From positions 175,564 through 239,563 of the forward strand of contig NZ_KV795235.1 of the NCBI RefSeq assembly GCF_001808955.1: a DNA stretch of 64,000 nt, read 5' to 3'. The DNA comes from Rothia sp. HMSC078H08. Its GTDB lineage: Bacteria > Actinomycetota > Actinomycetes > Actinomycetales > Micrococcaceae. This document shows positions 8,473 through 16,809 of this stretch, piece by piece. The number at the start of each line of letters is the position of its first letter. Within the stretch, counting starts at the first letter, position 1. The translations under genes were made by a program, and so were the position numbers. Under the pieces are notes generated by a model. The model was not told where the DNA came from. It worked only from the letters and a program-made list of their open reading frames with translations, and made no database searches.

Positions 8473-8673
8473 GATGTCCTTTCGGGCTTTATATATCCGG
8501 AAAAAGTGCTCCGGATGGGGGACAAAAGCTGTTGAGCTGTATCTAATAGTACAGCCGTGCACGGGGCGTAAGTACTGCGGGACACTGTGCGCTTGTGCAC
8601 TCTGGTGTGAGCACGTGGGAGGCGCTATTTAGGTGTGTCGACACTCGCCTCCGCCTAGCTTTATAACCCGCAG

Positions 8674-9555
8674 CTAATCCCACCAGAAATACCATTGGCG
8701 GCTCTGGTGAATAAACTCCGTCAGCTGCTCAAAATCCTCAAACACCTGGAACGGAAGATCGGAACAGAACGCGAACTGCTCGACCGCCACCTTCTTCGCC
8801 TCCAACGGGTCGGTTACGGGGCGTTCCACCAGAAATTCCAGACAATCGGCATTGTCAAGAGCCGCCGGGATTGCGCCGTACTTTTCACGCCAATAGTGGG
8901 TGAACGCCAGCTGCGTTTCGGCGTTCGGGCAGTCATTCCAGCCGCCGAAGGGCAGGTACGCGGGAATATCGGCGGGGTCATCGGTCGGAATCTGCAGCAG
9001 GAGCATCTCGCCCTGCTCCTCATCCTGGAGCTCGTAGCAGAGTAGGGCAGAAAGAATCGGGGCGTCATCTTCGGGCTCCTCATCGGGCAGAAAATCGGAG
9101 CCCATAAACTCGTCAACAAGCTCATTGAGGTTGAAGTCGTCCGGGTCGTCTTCGCTAGTATCTTCGCCATCGTCCATAACCCGGCGCAACTGCTGAGCAA
9201 TGACTGCGCTACCGTACTCTTCGGCGGAGGCGGCACCCCGGGCGGTACGGTAACGCTGCAGGACGGCACGAGTGTAGGCGCTCACCTGCTCGGGGGTCAG
9301 AGTCTCAACATCGTCAATGATGTCGTGCTCAAGGGATACCGCAATGACCATGCTTTCAAGCACCGTATCGTTCAGGTTCAGGAAGAAGGGGACGAACCCC
9401 TCCGTGCGCCCCAGCTGAGCCAACTCATCGTAACGAGCCATGGCATCAGTAGCAGGAACGCCCACCGCAATACGCTCGTGCGGGTAGGGGAAGAGGCGCG
9501 TAAAGTGCCGGTAGGTTTCGCTCATCGTCGACTCTGACTTAGTTGATTCAGGCAT
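8674..9555 (-). CDS. DUF4253 domain protein
   Basis: 293-residue soluble protein with no signal peptide. The last 110 residues resemble DUF4253: FGGWNDCPN, then AFTHYWREKYGA, then ERPVTDPLEAKKVAVEQFAF and a C-terminal aromatic end. The middle (about residues 125-165) is an acidic linker rich in Asp and Glu. The ATG start at 9555 follows GAGAGGAA; an inner Met at residue 11 is possible. The role is unknown; some DUF4253 proteins occur with SMI1/KNR4-like immunity proteins, but no toxin gene is next to it here. Confidence 0.7.
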   Translation of the reverse strand: MPESTKSESTMSETYRHFTRLFPYPHERIAVGVPATDAMARYDELAQLGRTEGFVPFFLNLNDTVLESMVIAVSLEHDIIDDVETLTPEQVSAYTRAVLQRYRTARGAASAEEYGSAVIAQQLRRVMDDGEDTSEDDPDDFNLNELVDEFMGSDFLPDEEPEDDAPILSALLCYELQDEEQGEMLLLQIPTDDPADIPAYLPFGGWNDCPNAETQLAFTHYWREKYGAIPAALDNADCLEFLVERPVTDPLEAKKVAVEQFAFCSDLPFQVFEDFEQLTEFIHQSRQWYFWWD

Positions 9556-9723
9556 CTGAGTTCCTCTCTGAACTGTACAAGTGGTCAGTCATGGCGGGTA
9601 CGCTGTACCCGGTACTACCAGCCTAGCGAAAGCCCAAGCATCCCGCCCTGAAAACGGTCATCGTAGCCACCGCGGATTCGCGCCCAGCCTGTGAAAGCGG
9701 CGGAAGAGAGAACACAGGGCACA

Positions 9724-9759
9724 GAAAAGGGGCCGGGATGCTTCACGCATCCCGACCCC
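9724..9759 (-). terminator. Intrinsic terminator of dapD
   Basis: GGGGCCGGGATGC and GCATCCCGACCCC pair with one mismatch around the loop TTCAC. On the minus strand the hairpin is followed by TTTTCT, downstream of the dapD stop. Confidence 0.8.
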
Positions 9760-9816
9760 GAAAGTTCACGAACCCCCAACGTTCGCAAGGGCAACCAGCG
9801 CTAGTCCAGGTACAGA

Positions 9817-10773
9817 CTAGTTCAGGTGCAGCGCCTCGTTCAGCTCCACGGTGTTCTTCGCACGCGGCAGAACCTCAATCGCGCCGCTCAGCGAATTACG
9901 GCGGAACAGCAGGTTCGACACGCCGGACAGCTCCGCAGCCTTCACCACGCGCGCCTCCTGACCGGGCAACAGAACACTCACGCGCGACCCTGCGGTCACG
10001 TACAGGCCCGCCTCAACCACGCAGTCATCACCCAGGGCAATACCGATACCGGACTCCGCGCCCAGCAGGGAACGCTCACCAATGGATACGCGCTTCTTGC
10101 CGCCGCCGGAGAGGGTGCCCATCGTGGAGGCGCCGCCACCCACATCCGAGCCGTCGCCCACCACAACGCCCTGCGAGATACGGCCCTCAACCATGGAGGT
10201 GCCCAGGGTGCCGGCGTTGAAGTTCACGAAGCCCTCGTGCATCACGGTCGTTCCGGAGGCCAGGTGCGCACCCAGGCGCAGGCGATCGCCGTCGCCAATA
10301 CGCACGCCGGCGGGAACCACGTAATCCACCAGGCGCGGGAACTTATCAATGTGGCTCACGCTCAGGTGGCCCAGCTTGCGCAGACCAATTGCGAGCTTCT
10401 GGAACTCGGCAGCGAGCACCGGGCCGTGGTTGGTCCACGCCACGTTCGCGAGGGTGCCGAACAGGCCGTCCAGGTTCAGCTCGTTGGGGCGAACCAGGGT
10501 GTGGGAGAGCAGGTGCAGACGCAGGTACGCGTCGAGTGCGTCTTCGGGTGCCTCATCCAGGTTGATGGAGGCGGTGCGCACCTCGGTGCGGGCATTGCGC
10601 GCCGGGTGCTCGGCGGCCAGTTCCTCCAGCTCGTCCGCGATGGACAGGTCGGGGGTCTGGGTGAGGGAGGGGGCGGGGAACCAGGCATCCAGGACGGTGC
10701 CGGCGTGCTCGCCAGAGACAACAACATTGACCAGTGCGACGCCGGAGGCGTAACGGGGAGTGTTTTCAGACAT
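9817..10773 (-). CDS. dapD: Tetrahydrodipicolinate N-succinyltransferase
   Basis: Makes N-succinyl-2-amino-6-ketopimelate from tetrahydrodipicolinate and succinyl-CoA, the step before DapC. 318 residues, the long actinobacterial type. The C-terminal half is a left-handed beta helix with hexapeptide repeats ([43 protein letters not shown]). A TATAAT box (10786-10781) is exactly 7 nt before ATG 10773, so the transcript is probably leaderless; the upstream in-frame ATG at 10782 overlaps that box and is rejected. Divergent from dapE, which acts two steps later. Confidence 0.93.
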   Translation of the reverse strand: MSENTPRYASGVALVNVVVSGEHAGTVLDAWFPAPSLTQTPDLSIADELEELAAEHPARNARTEVRTASINLDEAPEDALDAYLRLHLLSHTLVRPNELNLDGLFGTLANVAWTNHGPVLAAEFQKLAIGLRKLGHLSVSHIDKFPRLVDYVVPAGVRIGDGDRLRLGAHLASGTTVMHEGFVNFNAGTLGTSMVEGRISQGVVVGDGSDVGGGASTMGTLSGGGKKRVSIGERSLLGAESGIGIALGDDCVVEAGLYVTAGSRVSVLLPGQEARVVKAAELSGVSNLLFRRNSLSGAIEVLPRAKNTVELNEALHLN

Positions 10774-10780
10774 GCCTTCC

Positions 10781-10811
10781 ATTATAGGTTTGGGGCTTGG
10801 CGCCCCTTCAA
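10781..10811 (-). promoter_or_regulatory. Leaderless promoter of dapD
   Basis: Consensus -10 TATAAT at 10786-10781, then 7 nt, then the ATG. TTGAAG at 10811-10806 is a possible -35 with 19-bp spacing. Confidence 0.7.
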
Positions 10812-10871
10812 GACCGTCTCATATGCTCGATATGGGCGTTGTGTGCGCGGGTATGCGCACGGGGGAACCTG

Positions 10872-10877
10872 TAAGGT
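10872..10877 (+). promoter_or_regulatory. Leaderless promoter of dapE (-10 box)
   Basis: TAAGGT, then 6 nt, then ATG 10884. This is the common actinobacterial leaderless layout; only a weak AAGG is present as an alternative ribosome site. Confidence 0.55.
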
Positions 10878-10883
10878 TGAAGG

Positions 10884-12092
10884 ATGAGCGTTTCCCCGAA
10901 TACTTCTGAACGTCACCCGGTTCCGGCACCGCCCCTGAATTTGGACGTGTCTATGCCCGAGCTGACGCGTGCCCTGCTGGATCTTGAGTCGGTTTCTGGT
11001 AACGAACGAACGATTGCTGATGCCGTGCACACGGCGCTGTCGTTCTGCCCCCACCTGCACCTGACCCGTGACGGGGACGCCATCATTGCCCGCACCGAAT
11101 TCCCGCCGCTGCCTGGAGCTGAGGGGGAGAGTGCTGAGGGGGAGAGTGCTGAGGGGGAGCGTACCCGCATTATCCTCGCCGGTCACCTGGATACCGTGCC
11201 CCTGCCTACCGTCGAGGGTTCCCTGGGTACTGTGCCCTCTACGGTGCGTGAAGAAGAGGACGGGTACGTGCTCTACGGCCGCGGCGCCACCGATATGAAG
11301 GGCGGCGTTGCGGTGCAGCTGAAGCTTGCCGCCGAGCTGACCGCGCAGGACACCGACTACAACCTGACCTACATCTTCTACGACAACGAAGAGGTCGCTA
11401 GCGAGCTTTCCGGCCTAGCGCGCCTGATCCGCAACCACGGTGAGCTCATCACCGACGCAGATTTCGGTGTGCTGCTCGAACCGACCAACGGCACCATTGA
11501 GGGCGGCTGCAACGGCACCATGCGTTTCTTCGTGCGCACCCGCGGCCTGGCCGCCCACTCGGGTCGCGCCTGGCGCGGTGAGAACGCGATTCACGCCCTG
11601 GCACCGGCGTTGGCGGCGCTCGCCTCCTACGAGCCGAAGACCATCGCGGTGGAGGGCCTGGACTATCGTGAGGGCCTGAATGCGGTGCAGATTTCTGGTG
11701 GCGTTGCCGGTAACGTGATTCCCGATGCGGCGGCGATGCACGTGAACTACCGATTCGCCCCGGATAAGACCCTGGATGAGGCGGTCGCCCACGTGCGTGA
11801 GGTTTTCGCCGGATACGAGCTGGATTTTGTGGACCTGTCCCCGGCGGCTCGCCCCGGCCTGGACACTCCGCTGGCGGCATCTCTGATTGAGGCGGTGGGC
11901 GAGGAGCCCCAGCCGAAGTACGGTTGGACGGATGTGGCTCGCCTGAGCGAGATTGGTATTCCCGCCGTGAACTTTGGGCCCGGTGACGCCCTGCTGGCTC
12001 ACACCGATAACGAACACGTGAGCTTTAGCCAGCTGACCCGCTGCCACGCGGATTTGCGTGCCTGGCTGCTCAGCGACCGTGACGAGGACTAG
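10884..12092 (+). CDS. dapE: Succinyl-diaminopimelate desuccinylase
   Basis: M20 metallopeptidase that removes succinate to give LL-diaminopimelate. Metal ligands are visible in LAGHLDTVP, GRGATDMKGG and FYDNEEVASELSG; the dimerisation domain follows (GLAAHSGRAWRGENAIHAL). 402 residues, slightly long because of an acidic insert at residues 79-93 encoded by three tandem 15-bp units (11118-11162). The start is probably leaderless. Divergent from dapD. Confidence 0.92.
   Translation: MSVSPNTSERHPVPAPPLNLDVSMPELTRALLDLESVSGNERTIADAVHTALSFCPHLHLTRDGDAIIARTEFPPLPGAEGESAEGESAEGERTRIILAGHLDTVPLPTVEGSLGTVPSTVREEEDGYVLYGRGATDMKGGVAVQLKLAAELTAQDTDYNLTYIFYDNEEVASELSGLARLIRNHGELITDADFGVLLEPTNGTIEGGCNGTMRFFVRTRGLAAHSGRAWRGENAIHALAPALAALASYEPKTIAVEGLDYREGLNAVQISGGVAGNVIPDAAAMHVNYRFAPDKTLDEAVAHVREVFAGYELDFVDLSPAARPGLDTPLAASLIEAVGEEPQPKYGWTDVARLSEIGIPAVNFGPGDALLAHTDNEHVSFSQLTRCHADLRAWLLSDRDED
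11118..11162 (+). repeat. Three tandem 15-bp repeats inside dapE
   Basis: GCTGAGGGGGAGAGT occurs twice and a third copy differs by one base. It encodes AEGES-AEGES-AEGER. Copy number changes would keep the frame. Confidence 0.95.
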
Positions 12093-12196
12093 CCGCGGCG
12101 CTAACTCTGTTGGTGCTGATTCTGCCGGTGCTGGCGCTACTATTTGAATTTAGGTGACCGTCAGGGGTTGACGGTCCTGCATGATATGAGATTGAC

Positions 12197-12598
12197 ATGA
12201 ACTTTCTTCTGATTCTGCTTGCCCTGCTGATTTCGGGCATCGCGGTGCTCTCCGTTGTGGCGCTCGGCGGTGAGCGTGCCGTGCCCGGCGCCGCGTTCTT
12301 CAGCGGCGTGGGCCGTGACGGCCTGGGCACCTTCGACCGTGTGGAGGATTTGAGTACTTCGGTTCGTTTCTTCGGCGATCCCGAGGACGAAAAGGCGCTT
12401 GAGCCGGCATCCGGTGATGCTTCTGCCGATGCAACCGCAGAATCTGCTGATGCTAACGTCGCTGCCGCTGAGCCGGTTCGCCGCGGCGCGGTTCCCCTGT
12501 CTGATGATGCGGAGAGCACCTTGAGCGCGCATGACTTTGTGGAGAAGCGAAAGAACCCGCAGGCTGAGGGTGTTCCTTCGGTGGCTGAGGGGAGCTAG
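12197..12598 (+). CDS. Small membrane-anchored protein of unknown function
   Basis: 133 residues. One N-terminal hydrophobic helix (about residues 2-24) is followed by a short Gly-rich stretch and a long acidic, Ala-rich tail. I do not recognise a domain. The ATG at 12197 has only a weak GAG ribosome site. It ends 5 bp before the glycosyltransferase gene, so the two are probably co-transcribed and may work together at the membrane. Codon use is like that of its neighbours. Confidence 0.6.
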   Translation: MNFLLILLALLISGIAVLSVVALGGERAVPGAAFFSGVGRDGLGTFDRVEDLSTSVRFFGDPEDEKALEPASGDASADATAESADANVAAAEPVRRGAVPLSDDAESTLSAHDFVEKRKNPQAEGVPSVAEGS

Positions 12599-12603
12599 CG
12601 CCG

Positions 12604-13974
12604 GTGAGTGTTCCTTCTGCGCACACTAGCCCTGTTCCGCCCGCCCGCGCTAACTCCGCCGCTGACTCGGCACCTCGCACCTCCTCCGCGAAGGAAGAGC
12701 AGGGTGAGTCCTTTGACGAGTTGCTGACCTGGGCGTACACCGCCGCCGGTGAGCGCCTGTACCGAATCGGGCAGCGTCTGCGTGCCCTGCCCGCGTGGCT
12801 GTCGGTGCTGCTGATTTATGGCCTGTCCCGCGTGTGGGGCTTCGTGGTGTTTGCCGTGGTCGGTCAGCAGCAGTTGCGCAGCCCGTGGGGTCAGCACCTG
12901 GATTATTTGTCGTTCATTAGCATCTGGGATGCCGGCTGGTATGAGCAGATTGCGGTACAGGGCTACCCGAGTGAGCTGCCGGTGAACGCGGCGGGTGTGG
13001 TGCAGCAGAATCAGTGGGCTTTTTACCCGATTTTCCCGCAGCTTTCCGGTGCTATTAGCCATGCGACGGGCATCGGGTACTATCCGGTGGCGGCGACGGT
13101 TGCTCTGCTTGCCGGTTTTGCGGCGGCGTGGGTGATTTACCTGCTGTTTGAGGCGTCGTTGAAGGCGACCGGTTTCACAAGTGAGGAGTCGCCTTCTGCC
13201 CTGTCCATGTGGGCTGTGGCGTTGGTGTCGTTCTTGCCGGTGGCGCCGGTGCTTCAGGTTCCGTATGCGGAGTCGCTGAACCTGGTGTTCCTTGCCGGCG
13301 CGCTGCTGTGCCTGGTTCAGGGACGCTACGGCCTGCTGGTTCCTGTGGCGGCGTTGGCGTGCCTGTCCCGTCCGGTGGGTGTGCCTCTGGGCGCGGCTGC
13401 TGGCCTGTGGTGGTTTGTGTGCTGGGTGCGTTCGAGCCGCCGGTCCGGTATCGGCACGGCGTTTGTGCGTCATTTGGGGCAGTTGATGAGCGCCTTGGTG
13501 GTGTGTGCGTGTGCGCTGGTGTGGCCTGCTATTGCGTGGTGGGCTACGGGTCGTGTGGATGCGTACACCGCCACGGAGACGGCGTGGCGCGGTACCCATT
13601 TGGCGCCGATTCAGCCGTGGCTTTCGCAAGGTTACCTGTACTTTGGCTATGCGGCTCCGGTGCTGCTGACCCTGCTGATTTTGGGCTTTATTGCTCTGTG
13701 TTTGAGCCCGCTGGCGCGTAGGGTTTTGGCGGCTCCGCTGAACCTGTGGTGTCTGAGCTATTTTGCGTATTTGATTCTGTTTTTGAATCCGCAGTCGTCG
13801 ACGTTCCGCCTGTTGTTGCCGTTGTTTCCGCTGGTGATTGTGGTGGCGGCGGCGAGCCGTTCGCGGGCGTATCGTTGGGCGTTGTTGGTGGCGGGTGCGT
13901 GTGCGCAGTGGGGCTGGGTGGGCTGGCTGTGGCATTGGAAGCAGCTCCCCGGCGGTGGAGATTACCCGCCGTAA
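12604..13974 (+). CDS. PIG-V-like membrane glycosyltransferase (probable mannosyltransferase)
   Basis: 456 residues with about ten hydrophobic segments. The motif block SIWDAGWYEQIAVQGYP and, 30 residues later, NQWAFYPIFPQL is typical of PIG-V-like GT-C enzymes, which use polyprenyl-phosphate sugars on the outer face of the membrane. The N-terminal 45 residues are polar and low complexity. The GTG start is 5 bp after the preceding gene. A weak hairpin (GACCGCCGG/CCGGCGGTC, 14004-14028) follows the stop. The acceptor is unknown; a cell-wall or membrane glycan is likely. Confidence 0.75.
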   Translation: MSVPSAHTSPVPPARANSAADSAPRTSSAKEEQGESFDELLTWAYTAAGERLYRIGQRLRALPAWLSVLLIYGLSRVWGFVVFAVVGQQQLRSPWGQHLDYLSFISIWDAGWYEQIAVQGYPSELPVNAAGVVQQNQWAFYPIFPQLSGAISHATGIGYYPVAATVALLAGFAAAWVIYLLFEASLKATGFTSEESPSALSMWAVALVSFLPVAPVLQVPYAESLNLVFLAGALLCLVQGRYGLLVPVAALACLSRPVGVPLGAAAGLWWFVCWVRSSRRSGIGTAFVRHLGQLMSALVVCACALVWPAIAWWATGRVDAYTATETAWRGTHLAPIQPWLSQGYLYFGYAAPVLLTLLILGFIALCLSPLARRVLAAPLNLWCLSYFAYLILFLNPQSSTFRLLLPLFPLVIVVAAASRSRAYRWALLVAGACAQWGWVGWLWHWKQLPGGGDYPP

Positions 13975-14211
13975 ACCGCTGATTCTTTCCAACAGGTGCT
14001 TGAGACCGCCGGTGTGCTGCCGGCGGTCTTGTGCGTTCGGGAGGCGGGTGTGCCTGCGGCTGGAGCCGCTGGTGTGGTGTTCTTAGCCGTGGGCGCAATG
14101 CCCCTCCGCGGTGCGGTAGTGTACGCCTTCTGCTTGTCCAGAGCTTAAAGACACGTCCAGAAAGCGCCGCGGGTTCGGCGGTGCTGGCTCGGAACTGATA
14201 ATCTATATTCT

Positions 14212-14589
14212 GTGTTTGGTATTAGTGGCACCGAGTTTATTATTTTGGCCATCATCACGTTCGTGGTGATTGGCCCCGAACGCATGCCCGAATACGCCCG
14301 ACAGATCCGCGAATTCGTCAAGACCGTGCGCCGCATGGCGTTCGATGCGAAGGACGACTTCAAGGAAGCGCTGGGTGAGACGGGTCTGGAAGATATTAAC
14401 TGGCGCCAGTACGACCCCCGCCAGTACGATCCGCGCGTGATTGTGAAGCAGGCGTTCGCTGAGGATGACGCCGAGCGTGAGCGTGAGGCAAGGGAACGCG
14501 AAGAGGCGCTGCTGAAGGAGAAGGAGAAGGCTGAGAGCCGTGCTCTTCCGCGAGGCGCATACGCCCCCTTCGACGTGGACGCAACCTAA
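14212..14589 (+). CDS. tatB: Twin-arginine translocase subunit TatB
   Basis: 125 residues: one N-terminal membrane helix (FIILAIITFVVIGPERMPEYAR), then an amphipathic helix and a charged tail (EREREAREREEALLKEKEK). The GPERMPEYAR segment with its Pro after the helix is typical of actinobacterial TatB. TatB binds twin-arginine signal peptides with TatC for export of folded proteins. The GTG start lacks a ribosome site; GATAAT lies at 14197-14202, so it may be near-leaderless. It lies beside mrp, as in many actinobacteria. tatA and tatC are not in the window. Confidence 0.85.
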   Translation: MFGISGTEFIILAIITFVVIGPERMPEYARQIREFVKTVRRMAFDAKDDFKEALGETGLEDINWRQYDPRQYDPRVIVKQAFAEDDAEREREAREREEALLKEKEKAESRALPRGAYAPFDVDAT

Positions 14590-14607
14590 GATTTTGAAAT
14601 GAAAGAC

Positions 14608-14637
14608 CCCCGCACCGTGATGGTGCGGGGTTCTTTC
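14608..14637. terminator. Terminator between tatB and mrp
   Basis: CCCCGCACC and GGTGCGGGG form a 9-bp stem with loop GTGAT, followed by TTCTTTCT. The two flanking genes converge. Confidence 0.85.
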
Positions 14638-14663
14638 TGTATCAGCCTGTAGACGCTCAATCT

Positions 14664-15866
14664 CTAAACGAAGAGCGGCAGGCTCTGACCCGCCCTCGAC
14701 TCGCCCGACTGTAGTAGCTGCGAGGCGATGGACTGAATCTCTTCGGCGGTGGGGGAGTTCGGGTGGCTCCAGACCACCGGAGTGCCCTCGTCGCCGCCGG
14801 TACGCAGGTTCACATCCAGCGGGACCGAACCGAGCAACGGTACCGGGTAGGAGAGCGCCTCCGAAAGACGCTCAGCGAGCACCTGACCGCCGCCAGAACC
14901 GAACATGTCGAGCACGGTACCGTCCGGCAGGGTCATAGCCGCCATGTTCTCGACCACGCCCACGACCTTCTGACCGGTCTGCAAGCTCAGGGTGCCGGCA
15001 CGCTCCGCCACATCCACCGCGGCATGCTGCGGGGTGGAAATGAGCACCAGCTCCGCATTCGGCAGCAGCTGAGCCATGGAGATGGCAATATCGCCGGTGC
15101 CGGGCGGCAAATCGAGCAGCAGCACATCCAGGGCACCGAAGTGCACGTCCATGATGAACTGCTCCAGGGCACGGTGCAGCATGGGGCCGCGCCACGCCAC
15201 CGGCTCGTTGCCCTTGAGGAACATGCCGATAGAAATCACGCGAATAAAGCCGCCGCTGACCTTCTGCTCACCCCAACGCTGGGCGGGGGCGGGCACATCC
15301 ACGGTCGGCGGAAGAATCAGGTCATCCAGGCGGGTCGGGGCGTCGGTAATACCCAGCAGACCCGGGATGGAGAAGCCGTGCACATCCGCGTCAATAATGC
15401 CCACCGCAAGCCCGCGCGAGGCGAACGCGGCGGCAAGGTTCGCGGTCATGGAGGACTTACCCACGCCACCCTTACCGGAGACCACGCCGAACACGCGGGT
15501 CAGCGAACCGGGCGCGGTAAACGGGTTAGAACGCTCCGGCTTGAGCATGGAACGCAGGGCGGAACGCTGCTGCGGGTTCATCGCACCCACCTGCAGCTGC
15601 ACGCGCTCAATACCCTCAACGGTAGCGGCGGCGTCACGAACCTGCTGCTCGATGGTGTTCTTCAGCGGGCAGCCCTCAATGGTGAGCAGCACCGTGACCT
15701 CAGCCCAGTGGCGGCCGGGAATCGGCTCACCGTGCTCATCCAGTTCAGGATGCACGAGCGCCGTCTCAACCATGCCCAGCTCCGTAATGGGGCGGCGCAA
15801 TTCGGGGTCTTCAACGCGGGCGAGCGCCGCGTATAGGGCATCCTGCAGCGGGTTATCAGCGGTCAC
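14664..15866 (-). CDS. mrp: Mrp/ApbC-type iron-sulfur carrier ATPase
   Basis: P-loop ATPase of the Mrp/NBP35 family, thought to carry or insert Fe-S clusters. The N-terminal 100 residues are a DUF59/MIP18 domain; the deviant Walker A is GVVSGKGGVGKSS; DLPPGTGD is the Walker B region. The frame starts at 15881, but GTG 15866 is preceded by AGGGAGG at ideal spacing and its product starts at the usual position. The CxxC cluster motif found in some Mrp proteins is not evident. It overlaps the DUF1003 gene by 11 bp, so an operon with it and the MgtE-like gene is likely. Confidence 0.87.
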   Translation of the reverse strand: MTADNPLQDALYAALARVEDPELRRPITELGMVETALVHPELDEHGEPIPGRHWAEVTVLLTIEGCPLKNTIEQQVRDAAATVEGIERVQLQVGAMNPQQRSALRSMLKPERSNPFTAPGSLTRVFGVVSGKGGVGKSSMTANLAAAFASRGLAVGIIDADVHGFSIPGLLGITDAPTRLDDLILPPTVDVPAPAQRWGEQKVSGGFIRVISIGMFLKGNEPVAWRGPMLHRALEQFIMDVHFGALDVLLLDLPPGTGDIAISMAQLLPNAELVLISTPQHAAVDVAERAGTLSLQTGQKVVGVVENMAAMTLPDGTVLDMFGSGGGQVLAERLSEALSYPVPLLGSVPLDVNLRTGGDEGTPVVWSHPNSPTAEEIQSIASQLLQSGESRAGQSLPLFV

Positions 15867-16809
15867 GGGCGCCTCCCTCACGGGTACGCTCTGCTTGCTG
15901 CTGCGCCTGCTGAGATTCGCGGCTCTGAGGCTGGCTCAAATCGCCGTGACGGGAATCCTGCGTGGAGTCCTTCACAGAATCCTTCGCAGAGCGTTCAGCC
16001 TTGTCAGAAGACTTCTCGGTACCGGTCTCGGCACCCGCAGATTCCTTCTGCTCAGGGTTCTTCTCGGAGTTCTTCTCGGAGCCCTGCTCCTCAGCGTCCT
16101 TTTCCTCGCCCTCGGAGGTATCAATATCGTCGATAGCCTCCTCCAGGTCCTCAATGTCCTCACTGATGTCCTGCAGCTGCTCGGCGTGACGCTCCTGCTC
16201 CTGCGCAATGTTCTGCAGTTCCTCAAGAATGTCACGCAGCTCGCTACGAACGAAGTCACGGGTCGCAACCTCACGCAGAGCAATACGCAGCGAAGCAATC
16301 TCGCGGGTCAGGTACTGGGTCTCCTCCAGGTTCTGCTGGTCACGCTTACGGTCCTCAGAGGCCACCACGCGGTCGCGGTCATCCTGACGGTTCTGCGCCA
16401 ACAGCAGCAGGGGAGCAGCGTAAGAAGCCTGCAGGGACAGCATCAGGGTCAGCAGGGTGAAGTTCAGGCTACGCGGGTCGAACTGCATCTCCTCCGGCGC
16501 CAGGGAGTTCCACGCCAGCCACACGCCACAGAAAATGGTCATCCACATCAGGAACTGCGGGGTACCCATGTAGCGTGCGAACGCCTCAGTCATGCGGCCG
16601 AAAGCGTCCGGGTTGGGGCTAGCGAACAGCTTCGGCTTGCGGGTGCCGGGGGTGCTCAGCTGCGAGTCGCTACGCTGCGTGCGGGAGTCGCCGCGCTCGC
16701 GGTTGCGTTCAGCGTACTTCTTCTCCAGGCGGTCTTTGAGAATGCGCGCCTTATCGATGCGGGGGTTCTCTTCGGTACGGTTTGCGTCGCGGCGGTTCGA
16801 TTCAGGCAA
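15856..16809 (-). CDS. DUF1003 membrane protein
   Basis: 317 residues. Residues about 80-150 hold the DUF1003 core with two hydrophobic segments (FLMWMTIFCGVWLAWN and FTLLTLMLSLQASYAAPLLLL) and the QNRQDDRDR motif. A coiled coil of about 70 residues follows, then a long Ser/Lys/Glu-rich tail that looks disordered. TTG 16809 is used because it has AGGA upstream and overlaps the stop of the preceding gene by 8 bp; no ATG occurs before the core. Function is unknown; the family is often next to the MgtE-N gene, as here. Confidence 0.82.
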   Translation of the reverse strand: MPESNRRDANRTEENPRIDKARILKDRLEKKYAERNRERGDSRTQRSDSQLSTPGTRKPKLFASPNPDAFGRMTEAFARYMGTPQFLMWMTIFCGVWLAWNSLAPEEMQFDPRSLNFTLLTLMLSLQASYAAPLLLLAQNRQDDRDRVVASEDRKRDQQNLEETQYLTREIASLRIALREVATRDFVRSELRDILEELQNIAQEQERHAEQLQDISEDIEDLEEAIDDIDTSEGEEKDAEEQGSEKNSEKNPEQKESAGAETGTEKSSDKAERSAKDSVKDSTQDSRHGDLSQPQSRESQQAQQQAERTREGGARDR

